This document shows, piece after piece, positions 12,261 through 23,220 of a DNA stretch of 64,000 nt. Location of the stretch: positions 4,061,501-4,125,500 of the forward strand of contig JAJNNQ010000008.1 in the NCBI GenBank assembly GCA_027886175.1, given 5' to 3'. The translations under genes and the position numbers were made by a program. Within the stretch, counting starts at the first letter, position 1; each line of letters starts with the position of its first letter. The notes beneath the pieces are model-generated. The model worked only from the letters and a program-made list of their open reading frames with translations. It searched no databases and was not told the origin of the DNA. This DNA comes from Phylloscopus collybita (taxonomy: Eukaryota; Chordata; Aves; Passeriformes; Phylloscopidae).

Positions 12261-15200
12261 TGGGTACCGAGGCTCTGCTGCCCAGCCGCGAGATGGGATT
12301 GGAACCCCGCATCGGGTATCGGAACCCGAACATCAGCCTCACAGCGAGTGTCGGGGTCCCACGTCGGCTGTCGGAGCCCGGCACAGGTTGCCAGAGCCCC
12401 ACATCAGCCTCTTACTGGGCATCGGAGCTCTGTGTTGGGCATCGGAGCCCTGGAGATCGCAGCCCCCCATCATCTCTGTATCCACCGTTGGATATTGGAG
12501 CTCCATCCTGGGGATTGCAGCCCCACATCATCCCCAGATCCATTATTGGCTATCGGAGCCCCATTCTGGGTGTTGCAGCCCCATATCTGCCCTGTTATCC
12601 TTCAGTGGGTATCAGAGCACCATGTCGGGCATTGAGGTCTCACACCGGGTGCCAGAGCCCCACATCAATGCCACAATGTGCATCGGGGCCCTGCGTTGGG
12701 CACTGGAGCCCACACTGGGGATTCTGGCTCCATATCAGCCCTGTATCAATGCCCAGGTGCTGGAGCCCCTTGCCGGGTGACAGAGCCCAGGCATCACTGC
12801 CCCTCGCCAGGTACCATTGGCCCCACACCGGGCACTGCCACCCATTTCGGGCATCATGTTGACCCCGCCTCATGCCCAGCCTGGGTTTCTGCTGGAACCA
12901 GTGGGGTTGACACCAGTGGAACAAAAATGTCCCCCAGCTCCTTGATCCCATTTCTTAACCCGGGAAGAGGATATTGCCTCCACCCTCCCTGGGAGCAGGA
13001 TGGGGCCATGTTTAACAAAACCTTTTTGTTTGTTTGTTTTAATTTCAAAAAAAAAAAATTTAAAATGCTGGAGGGTATTTCTGACTAGGGTCTGAGTGGT
13101 GGGGGGTGGGGACCAGTCATGTTTCTTCATCTCAGGGGGCCGAAATTCCCACAGCCAGCTCCAGCACTGGGGTTTAACCCTAGTCATTTTTGGGAGGCAA
13201 AAGCTGTCTTCCTCCTCCTTCTACTCCTCCTCCTCCTCTTCCTCTCTTCATGCTGCAGACCCATCCAGACAATGCTGTCATTGCCAAAGCAGGGGAGGGG
13301 GGATAAAAAAAAATAAAAGCCTTGCTGGGAAGATTAACCCCTTCGAGGGGTGGTAGTGGCTCTGCAGCCGGACTCTGCCTCAGGGCTGGGAGAAAAGCTC
13401 CAGGGAGAAAATCCCAACTCTCTGCAGGGCAGTGGGATTCAGGGCTGGTGGGAAATGGGTGCTGGGGTGATCAGCTCCCTCCCCCAAATGCCTTCACCCC
13501 AGCCACCCTCTCCAAGCAGCCTGTCTGAGTCCTACACTCCCACGGGGGAGGTAGGGACAACCCCTGCCTCAGTTTCCCCATTCCCCTGCTGGGGCTTCAG
13601 AGGGGATAAGCCAGCCCAGAGCTGCCATCTCCCATTGACATGCCCAGCACCATCCAGATGCGGTTGGACTGGCAACCCCTCACCCGAGGAGACGGGGCTG
13701 GATTCAGTTTCATGCCATTTGAAGGTGGGAAAGATGAAAGAAAAATTATGAAAAAGAAGGAAAGCCCCACCACACTACAGCTGGGGCTCAGCTTGTGCCC
13801 TGCCCAGCCCCAGCAGAGTGCCAGTGGCACTTGAGGGTGTGCTGTCCCCATCTTCCAGCCACGTGGGTGTCCTGGCACGGGCACTGGGGGCAAGTAACTC
13901 TGCTTGAAGACCTGCCGGCATTGAAGGGCAGTGATGTGCTTATGGTCCTATGGCTGGGACCCCTGTGCTGGTCACAGGGCAGAGGGACCTTGTTTTGGTA
14001 GTGGATGGCTTTTTCAGCACCCCTTGGCTTGTAGTGGGGAGAATGTGTTTGTTGGTGACAGTCCCTAAGCTGGCTTTATTCCTATTGCCTCTCCTTGCGT
14101 GCTCAGTGTCCCTGAATGACCTTGGCATGTCCTTGTCCCCATTGTCCTCTTCCCCATCCTCCTCATGCCTGGCATCACATGGGTTTGGGGGCATCACGAC
14201 CTGCTCCCTTCTACAGGGGAGCCTCAGTTGCCCTGCCCAGGGTAGCCAAGGAAGGTGGCCTGGGGACAAAGGCCCAGGAATGGTGGCCCAGCCCTCTGGC
14301 AATGACAGTCCCTGGGGGCCGACAACCAGGGGGTCACTGTCACAAGTGGTGTGTGAAGTGCCACCCTCAAACCCTTTCTTTGCTGACTATGAGGAAATAG
14401 GGGCTTTCGTGGTCCCAAAAAACAATGCTGGGCTGGTCTCATGCTCCCTCAGTGCAAACCTTGTCCCCAAAGCTGCCACCAAGCCATAGTGCCCATGGGG
14501 ATGTGTGGGGATGTACACATCTCAGCCTGGTGGCTGCCCTAGGGGAGTTTGCAGACGCCTGTCACTGCTCGGATGGCGACACCAGGATAGCACCAGGATT
14601 TTGTCATTGGGACAACAGGACCAGGATTGACCTTTGCTAGGATAGCAGCACCGGCATGGCTTCACCAGGATGATGACACCAGGATGGCCCTACTGGGATG
14701 GTTTTGCTGGGATAGTAGCACTGGGACCAGCTTCACTGGAACAGCATTGGAATGGCCTTGCCAGGATGGTGGCACCTGGATAGCTTCGCTAGAATGATGG
14801 CACCAGAACTGGCCATGCTAGGCTGGCACTGGGATGGCCTTGTCAAGACAGCACCAGGATTAACCTCACCAGGACTGAGGACAACATGGACCAGTTCTGC
14901 TGGGATGGTGACACTGGGATAGCCTCACTGTGTGGTTGATCAGGATCAGCCTTGTTGTGATGGCACCAGGATGGCCTTGCTTGGGATGGTGCTGCAGCTG
15001 GCATTACTGGGAGAGTCCTCACTGGAATGGCACCAGCATGGTCTACTGGGACTGGCTTCACTGGGACAGCACAGAGAGAGTCTTGTTCAAACAGTGGCAC
15101 TGGGATGGCCTCACTGGGATGGTGGCACTGGGACTACCCTGCGATGACTTCACTGGAATGGCTGCACCAGGACAGCCCTGGAATAGCCTCACAAAAGGGC

Positions 15201-18200
15201 AGTGGGACTGGTCTTGCAGAGATGCCTTGCCGGGGTGGCACCAGAGTGGCCTCATTGGAACGGCACTGGGGTGGCCTCCCAAGCACCTGTGCTCTGTCCC
15301 TGTCCCCACAGAACTGCCCCATTCATGGCTTTGGGGACCCTGACCTCCCTTCCTGCACTGTTGGTCTTTGGGCTCGGGGGAGGTGAGGACTGGGGCTCTC
15401 ATCTGTGGGACTGGAGCTCTCCATGATGGTGGGTTTGGCCATCAGTGCTTTGGGGGGAAGCTGCAGGTGCTGGGGGTGTCTCCTCTACTGCTGGCCAGAG
15501 TCTTAAAGATTTTTCATTTCATGCTCTCAAATTTCCAAACCTATAACCTACCTGGACCCCCATGACGAAGAGATCACTCAAAATCCTGAAGTCTCCATGG
15601 TCTATAAGTTTGGGTGGCCAGGCTGGAAAGGGAAAAAAGCAGGAGACATAAGAGTTATGCTCAGCCTTTATTAGCCCTCAGAGAAGCTATTGAGCTGCCC
15701 TCTCTCTCTGCACCAGTGAAGGGGGGACCTGCCCTGACTGGAGAAGCAGTGCAGGGGATGAGGGGCCCTGTCTCTCACCATCACCCTTCCTCCTTGCAGA
15801 GCTCCTACCCTATATGGGAGGATTTCAACTCGAAGGCCACCAAGCTGCACTCCCAGCTCAGGTGAGTGACCATAGAGAGGGTGGGACATGGGGGACCCCC
15901 CTCCTCATTGGCACATCCCAGTGTGTCCTGCACCCACTGAGTGTGTCCCTACTCACTCTCTCCACCTCAGGACCACGGTGCTGGCCGCAGTTGCCTTCCT
16001 GGATGCCTTCCAGAAAGTGGCCGACATGGCCACCAACACCCGAGGTAGGGTCCTCTCTCCTGGGGGTGGCTGTCCTCAGGCTTGTCTGGGCAGGGGGACA
16101 GGTGGTCAGTGTCCCCTGTGGGGTGTCCCCTGCCCACATTTCTGGGGTGGACTTCAAGGAGCAGCTTCACCATCCACATAGAGATGTCCAACCTGTTCCC
16201 ACACATAGCTGGAGCATTCCCTGGGAAGCATCATTGGAAAGATAGAGGGCGGAGGGGGAAGGAGGTGGGCACCCATGTGGGTGCTGCTACTCAGCACCCA
16301 TGGGTGCTTAGCTGTATTTTCTGGTGGGGCTGGGACATTCAGGGTGGTTCAGCCCCATGCTATGGTCTCCTGCACCCATCTCTGCCCTCTGGGATTCACA
16401 ATCCACCCTCCTTGTCCCTGGCACCCATCTGGGAAGTTCGCAGGGTGGATCCTGGCTGCTCCAGGGGTCACCAGGGAAGGGGAATTAGCTAGAGGGAGAT
16501 TCAGGAGTCCAAGCTCACCTGTCTCAGGGACAAACCCCAACTCACCAGAGAGGTGACTGAAGAGCCAAGGCTGCATGTGGGGTCCCCCATGCTGTAGGGG
16601 AATGAAGGGGAAGGATCCCCAGACCCTCTCCGGGTGCCCGCTGGCAACGAGGAGCCACTTCCCACCGCTTGGCTTCTGCCAAGCAGATGGTCCCGGGCTG
16701 GTTTGCAGACTGGCGGCATCCAGGCCATCTGGAGCCACGCAAGGAGGAGGAGGAGGAGGCAGCAGCTTGAGCCAGGATCAGCTTTGCCTCCAAACCCACT
16801 AGCCCACTGCACCAGAGGGATTAGGGCTCCCCCAGCTCCCTGCCAGCCCAGGCAGCCAAAGCAAGGAGGAGGCACAGAGGTGATGCTGGGGACCAGCACC
16901 ACAGGAGTCAGTGTCACCCTGTAGTGCCGCTATACCTGCAGGACTTTTTGATAGGGTGGGAGGCAGAGCAGCACCGTGGGGAAACTGAGGCACTGGGTGG
17001 GGGCTGGCTGCTGGCCTTGCACACAGTGCATGAGAATCGGATTAGAAACAGCAGGAGCTGGGGTAAGAGCATTAGGAGCTGGATTAGGAGACTACCCCAG
17101 TGCAGGAGCAGGCCCTGGCCCAGGGGTTCCCCTATTTCCATAGCACTGGGGGACTGAGTGGCATCCAAAACTCCTGAAAAACGAAGGGAGGTGTTTTTGG
17201 AGGCTTTTTTAGTGGAGAGAAAGGCTGAATGTCACTTCTTAGTTTGCACCCAAGGATTTTTGATTGCCGTTTTTCCTGGGATTGGCCAGCAGCACTGCCA
17301 CCCTGTGGCCATCCTTAGGCTTCAGCGTTAATAGCAGTTTCACCTAAAAAGCATGCTCCTGCTATCTGCTCGAAAATATCCCCCCCGAGGAGTTTGGACT
17401 CCGTTTTTATCCACTCGAGATTGTGCCTGGGGGTGTGGGACAGAGCCTGGAACTAAGCCAGGGTACTTCATCCCTTCCCTCCTCTGGCCCCCCAGTGCCA
17501 AGTTTAAGACAAACCAGGAAAAAGTGGGAGCGGGTTCTAATTTCAAAGCCTCCAGAAGAGATATTTAGTGTTTTCATGTATTAGTTAGTGGATGATGATT
17601 TATTTATTTTGTTGATTTATCGTGGGAAAAAACAAGCCACCCCCTGCATAAAGTGTCCCCAGTGCCCAGTGCAAACCAGCGCTGATCGTCCCTGTCACGA
17701 GCCACCCTGCTCCCACTGTACAGACTGGGCTGGACCTGGTGTGGGGGTGTCCCTGCCCCTTGTCAGCAGCACTTTGCTCCCCACCAGGTGCCACAAGGGA
17801 CATCGGCTCGGCGCTGACCCGGATGTGCATGCGGCACCGCAGCATCGAGGCCAAGCTCCGGCAGTTCACCAAGTAAGCGGGGCCAGGATCAGCTTTGCCT
17901 CCAAACCCACGGGCGTTGGTGACACAGCCTGGACAGGGTCATCCCTTGCTGAAGAAGGGGATGCTGGATGTTGGCTGGGCATGGGATGGGGCAATGGCTC
18001 CCCCCCGGCTCTGGCACTCTCCCACACTCTCTGCTTCTCTCTCCCTGCTGCAGTGCCCTCATGGAGAGCCTGATAAACCCTTTGCAGGACAGGATTGAGG
18101 ACTGGAAGAAAACTGCCAACCAGCTGGACAAGGACCATGCGAAAGGTACGGGGGAGACGGATGGATCTGTGCAGGGTGGCTGTGCTGCTGGGCAAGGGCC

Positions 18201-21200
18201 CCCTCTGACAGCACTTCTGCACCCCCAGAGTACAAGCGAGCACGCCATGAGATCAAGAAAAAGTCCTCTGACACCCTCAAGCTCCAGAAAAAGGCTCGCA
18301 AAGGTGAGAGGGGGGTCTTCTGGGGGGTGCCCCCACCAGCCCCTCCGCAGCACCCCCAGCCAGGGCCGGTATCCCGGCTGTGGCACTGCCAACCAGGGGG
18401 TGGGCACTAGGGGGTCCTGCTGCCCCCCCGTAGAAAGGGAGGTGCCGGCACGGCCCTGGGGATGGCGGGGAGGCGGGGCATGCGCCCCAGCCTTCGGCCT
18501 CTTTTCACACGTTTTCTCTGTCTCCTTCTCTTTTCCCTCCCCTCCACATCCTTCCTGTAGAGCTACTTGGTAAGTGAACCGCTGCCGCCCACCCACCGGC
18601 CCCCTCTCTGCTTCCTCATCTACTCCCCCCAGTCTCCCCAGCCTCTGTCTGTCTGTCCGTCCATCCATCCGCTCCCTGTTCCCACCCTCACCCTGCTTTT
18701 AGCTTAGCTTAGCCTGCATCCCATATCCTGAGGCGATGCCAGCCCCACCACGTGGCAGCCTAAGGGGTCCTCTGGTCCCAAGTGCCAGGGATGGGGATGG
18801 GGTGGCAGAGGAGCCCCCTGCCCAGGGCTGCTGTGGGGTGAGAGTGCCCCTGGACCTTCCAGGGATATGGGCACAGGGGGGAGACCTATGGTATCTGCTG
18901 GAATGTGAGGATGGGGTGATGTCCCCAAGCTGGGGGAATGGCCTCGGCTTGGCAGTGGCACCGCCAGCAGACTGGGGAGGGTGTCAGGGGAGCCCAACAC
19001 TGACAGTGCCCCATGTCACAGGGAAGGGAGACCTGCAGCCCCAGCTGGACAACGCCCTACAGGACGTCAATGACATGTACCTGCTGCTGGAGGAGACGGA
19101 GAAGCAGGCAGTCCGCAAAGCCCTCATCGAAGAGCGGGGCCGCTTCTGCACCTTCATCACCTTCCTGCAACCCGTGGTGGTGAGTGTTGGGGGCTGGGAG
19201 GGTCAGGGGTTGTTGCTTCTGCTCAGTGGGTGCTGATGCTTTCTCTTGTCTGTCCTCAGAATGGGGAGCTCACCATGCTGGGCGAGATCACCCACCTGCA
19301 GGGCATCATCGAGGACCTGGTGGTGCTCACCGCTGAGCCCCACAAGTTGCCTCCCGCTAGTGAGCAGGTCAGTAGGGGCAACCCAGGGGTCAGGGGAGCA
19401 GGGGAGCATCTTTGGGGGTACTTAGACCCCATCTTTCCTGCAGGTGATCAAGGACCTGAAGGGCTCTGACTACAGCTGGTCCTACCAGACGCCCCCGTCC
19501 TCGCCCAGCAGCTCCAGCTCCCGCAAGTCCAGCATGTGCAGGTATGGTGAGGTGGGCTCCACACCCAACCACAGCCAGGAAATCCAGCCCTCTTCGTTAA
19601 CCTCAGTGGGTTAATGATGCTTACGGCCATTGGGGATGCTCACGAGGTGCATGTCCACCTTCTCATGTCCATATGGGCAAGTTGCTCCCATTAATATGGA
19701 GGAGTTGGTCTTGGTGCACTGGGCAGGGCTGGTGGACCTATGGGGCAGGATGGGGGCCTGACACAAGCCCTGTCCTCTGGGGCTTGGGGATGATGTGTGC
19801 TGTGCATGGGGGCAAGCATACCACCTCTGTCATGTCTCCCAGCCTGTTCCCTGCCACACGGCCACCCCAGGAAGCAAAGGGACACCCCCAGGAGGACTGC
19901 ATGCCTCAGTTTCCCCAGGTTGGGATGTGTGGCAGGGCGCTGGCCATCCTGCCACCTCCGAACCTCTGTCTTAAATTCTCTTTTCCTTCCTTTGTCCTCC
20001 CCACCGGCGTGTCCCCGTCCCCCCGGCGCCCCCCCAGCAGCGTTAGCAGTGCCAAGGGTGGCATGGCGTGGCCCGGCGGGGCTCAGACCTGCTCACCCAG
20101 TTCCACCTATCGCTACCGCAGCCTGGCGCAGCCCCCCGCCGCCGCCACCCGCCTCTCCAGCGTCTCCTCCCACGACTCCGGCTTCATCTCCCAGGACGCC
20201 GCTTATTCCAAACCACCATCCCCCATGCCCTCGGACATCACCAGCCAGGTACAGGGAGGGTGGTCCATGCTGCCCACCTCCATGCCTCAGTTTCCTCTTC
20301 CACAGAATGGGTGGGTGGTGCTGGGTGCAACACAAGGCTCCAGTGCAGAGGCGATGAGACCCACCCTCAGAAGTATTTCCATTTACTTCCCGTGTGTTGG
20401 CACCACGGGAAGTAAATACTGGGAATATTGAGGGTGCCTGCCATACCTGGGGGCATCCTGGGCCACACGGCAGAGAAACCACATCCATGAATTCCGCCAG
20501 GGATGGGGTACAGGTATTCCTCTCCCTGTGCCGGGAGAACAGGGTGTTTCCCAATCACCACAGCCCCATAATACCTGGTTTGTGCCAGTCACCCACCAGG
20601 CAGCATGGAGCAAAGCTTCCCCTTCATGCTGCACCATCCCCAGTACCAAGGATGCTCCAGGATCCCCAGGGAGGTGTCATTCCCACCTGTCCACACTAAC
20701 CTGGCATCACCAACCCAGCAAGGTCCCCACTCTCCAAAATACCTGTTGGCTTTGCATGGCTTGGGGTGAGAAGGGGGAAGGGTTGGGGCAATGCATCATC
20801 CCAGTTCTTGACCCCGCTGCCAAGGTCTCATCCTGCTCACCATCCTGCATCCACTGCCAGAGGAGAGGAGGGCTGGGGGCCTCGCTCAGCCAGGGGAGCT
20901 GTGGGTGCTGCTCTAACTGGGGTTATGCCTCTGGCTTTGCTTGCTAACTGCCTCTTCTCTCACCTTCTGGCTCTCGGTTCGTCACGGCACAGCAGAAGTC
21001 CTCCAGCTCGGCGTCCTCAGAGGCATCCGAAACCTGCCAGTCAGTTAGCGAGTGCAGCTCCCCCACCTCGGTTAGTCCTTGCCATCCCACCAGGGTTGCA
21101 TTTTACACGTGGTTCCCCCCTCACTTCATGGGCTTCAGCTCCCAGACCCTCCCCTCCATTCCTGCATGGGGCAAAGCATCCTGAGCAGCACCCGTGGCCT

Positions 21201-23220
21201 GACACGGGGGACATCAGCTTGAGACCCCTCCTGCCATGCTCCTGGCCCCAGTGTCACCAGCATGAACTGCATGCCTTGCCCGTTGCAGGACTGGTCCAAG
21301 GCCAGCCCCTATGACCAGCCGGTGGTCCCTACCCTGCAGCGGCGCAAGGACCGCGTGGAGCACCTGCGGGAAGCCGAGATGGGCTCTCCTGCTGCTGGGT
21401 ACCCAGGCATCGGTGCTGAGGATGCTCCCAGGCCCCGGATGTCGCCGGCTACCATTGCCGCCAAGGTACCGGCTGTGGTGGCAGGGAGGGCACAGAGGTG
21501 GGGGGCTCCTAGGGACTCCCAAAGGAGGAACCAGGGTGCTGATAGTGCCCCTTGCCCCAGCAGCATGGGGAGGAGGTGTCCCCTGCCGCCAGCGACCTGG
21601 CCATGGTCTTGACCCGTGGGCTGAGCTTGGAGCACCAGAAGAGCAGCCGGGACTCACTGCAGTACTCCAGTGGCTACAGCACGCAGACCACCACCCCCTC
21701 CTGTTCTGAGGACACCATCCCTTCCCAAGGTACCAGCACCGGGGATGCCTGGGACCACCTGAAATGGCACTTAGAATGGGGAAGTGCACAGCAGAGGTTT
21801 TGGTGGTCCTGGGTCACATCTGTGTGCTCTGAGTGTCATAGCTTTGGGCTGTGGTCATACTGTGTAGGGACTGGTGGGGTGCCACAAATAACCACAGCTT
21901 TTCCTGGTTGTTTCAGTGTTAAGTGGTATTCAGTGTGCCAGGTGCAGTTGCAGTGGTGCAGTTGTGCCAGGAAGTGCCATAACAGGTTACGGTTTGTGGT
22001 GATGTGTCTGTGTGCAGGGGTTGAGTACAGGTGGAGATGGTAGGTGATGGCAACAGTCAGTAGTTGGAGATCAAATAACCACATCTGTCATGATGTTGGC
22101 ATGATAATATCTGAGCCAGTTATGAGCACGTGGTGGTGACAGTGGAGATTGGCTGTGATCGTGTTGTGATGGCTGTGGTTGTGATGGGCACAGTTGGGTT
22201 TGGTTGTGATTTCAGTGTGACAGTTGGGGTGATTGAGGTTTCCTTCAAGTGGTGATGTTTGGTTTTGATGGTGAGTATGTTGTGCCAGCAATGATTGGGA
22301 CAGTAGTGGTTGTGTGACAGTCATGGCAGTTGAGTTTGGTTGTTGTTGTGCTGTGATGGAGGTGGCTGGGGCTGGCTTTGATGGCATGGTTTGCCTTGGC
22401 TACCCACTGCCTCCCCAGCCACACTGATGGTGCTGCTCTCTCCCCAGGCTCCGACTACGACTGCTACTCGGTGAACGGTGACGTGGAGTGTGACCCCCAG
22501 AGTGATTTCGACAAGTCCTCCACCATCCCACGCAACAGCAACATCGCCCAGAACTACCGGCGGATGATCCAGACCAAGCGTCCTGCCTCCACCGCTGGGC
22601 TGCCCACTGGCACCAACCTACCGGCTGGCACCACGCCGGGAGTGGCCACCATCCGCCGCACGCCCTCCACCAAGCCCTCGGTCCGCCGTACGCTCTCCAA
22701 TGCTGGCCCCATCCCCATCCGACCCCCCATCGTCCCCGTGAAGACCCCCACAGTGCCCGACTCCCCTGGCTACGCCGGCCCTACGCGGGTGGGCAGTGAA
22801 GAGTGCGTCTTCTATGCTGATGATGCCTCTCCGAACCCCCTGGATTTTGCCAAAGCTTCGCCCAAGCGGCTGAGCCTTCCCAACACTGCCTGGGGTGGCG
22901 GTGCCATGGAGATCTCTGTCTACCCCGGGGCCGGCCAGCACCTCTCCGCTGAGGAAGAGGAGGACCAGCAGTTGGCTGCCAACCGGCACAGTTTGGTGGA
23001 GAAGATTGGGGAGCTGGTGGCCGGCGCCCACGCCCTGGGGGAAGGCCAGTTCCCCTTCCCCACCGCCCTCGTGGGGTCCGGCCCCAGCGAGGAGACCCCC
23101 GCGCCGCCCCCCGCGGCCTCCATGGACCCCCCGGCCGAAGACATGCTGGTGGCCATCCGGCGCGGGGTGCGCCTGCGCAGGACCGTCACCAATGACAGGT
23201 CGGCCCCGCGGATATCGTGA
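12062..23220 (+). CDS. MTSS2: MTSS2 (MTSS1L / ABBA), complete, 15 coding exons
   Basis: MTSS2 is an I-BAR-domain protein that bends plasma membrane outward and binds actin. Coding exons: 12062-12130, 15800-15861, 15971-16044, 17788-17872, 18054-18145, 18229-18303, 18561-18569, 19022-19179, 19260-19367, 19444-19541, 20038-20248, 20993-21070, 21289-21465, 21561-21729, 22448-23220. They total 2238 nt, or 745 residues (human about 747). The start is METAEKECGALGG with Kozak context GCCGCGATGG. Residues 1 to about 250 form the IMD/I-BAR helices (for example WEDFNSKATKLHSQL, IGSALTRMCMRHRSIEAKL, ETEKQAVRKALIEERGRF). A Ser/Pro-rich middle follows (SSVSSHDSGFISQDA, SASSEASETCQSVSE). The WH2-like end is EDMLVAIRRGVRLRR before APRIS and the TGA. 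The N-terminal METAEKEC and the ELLG microexon favour MTSS2 over MTSS1. Three acceptors are NAGNAG tandems, so length may vary by one residue each. All junctions are in frame. Confidence 0.96.
12290..12860. repeat. Degenerate minisatellite in MTSS2 intron 1
   Basis: About 0.5 kb of diverged tandem repeats built on a TATCGGAGCCCC ... TGGGTATTGCAGCCCCA theme, with a period of roughly 60-66 bp. The open frames through it come from the periodicity rather than from a gene. Confidence 0.65.
14580..15290. repeat. Degenerate minisatellite in MTSS2 intron 1 (second array)
   Basis: Around 0.7 kb dominated by short diverged units such as ACTGGGATGGCCTCACTGGG and CACCAGGATGGC, with an apparent period of about 20-25 bp. 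Copies differ a lot, suggesting an old array. Confidence 0.7.
16771..17910. repeat. 29-bp exact direct repeat pair in MTSS2 intron 3 and after exon 4
   Basis: The 29 bases at 16771-16799 (starting GCCAGGATCAGCTTTGCC) recur exactly at 17882-17910. The second copy begins 9 bp after the end of MTSS2 coding exon 4. The flanks do not match further. Confidence 0.7.
18561..18569 (+). CDS. MTSS2: MTSS2 9-nt microexon
   Basis: Nine bases between the acceptor ...TTCCTGTAG and the donor GTAAGTG. With the split codons on either side it supplies E-L-L-G between the I-BAR segments ending KKARK and beginning KGDLQPQL. Skipping it keeps the frame (three residues lost). The same ELLG insert is in remembered human MTSS2, so it is a real exon and probably regulated. 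Confidence 0.85.
20371..20420. repeat. Inverted repeat (hairpin) in MTSS2 intron
   Basis: Arms 20381-20394 (ATTTACTTCCCGTG) and 20404-20417 (CACGGGAAGTAAAT) are perfect reverse complements separated by 9 bases. Pairing can extend outward (AGTATTT at 20372 against AAATACT near 20414) if a 6-base bulge is allowed. It lies about 120 bp downstream of coding exon 11. Confidence 0.8.
21940..22370. repeat. GT-rich degenerate repeat in MTSS2 last intron
   Basis: Low-complexity stretch rich in TTGTGATGG / GGTTGTGAT motifs on the plus strand, with no fixed period and no coding frame resembling a protein family. It occupies most of the intron before the last coding exon. Confidence 0.55.

Noticed and set aside
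11936..12862. 308-codon plus-strand open frame over the MTSS2 start
   Set aside because: Only the METAEKEC part is real. The rest is CpG-island UTR upstream and minisatellite intron downstream of the donor at 12131.
22378..22447. Upstream in-frame extension of the last MTSS2 exon (open frame starts at 22378)
   Set aside because: A clear acceptor TCCCCAG at 22441-22447 restores the frame with the previous exon (Q-G-S-D-Y-D). The upstream part is intron.
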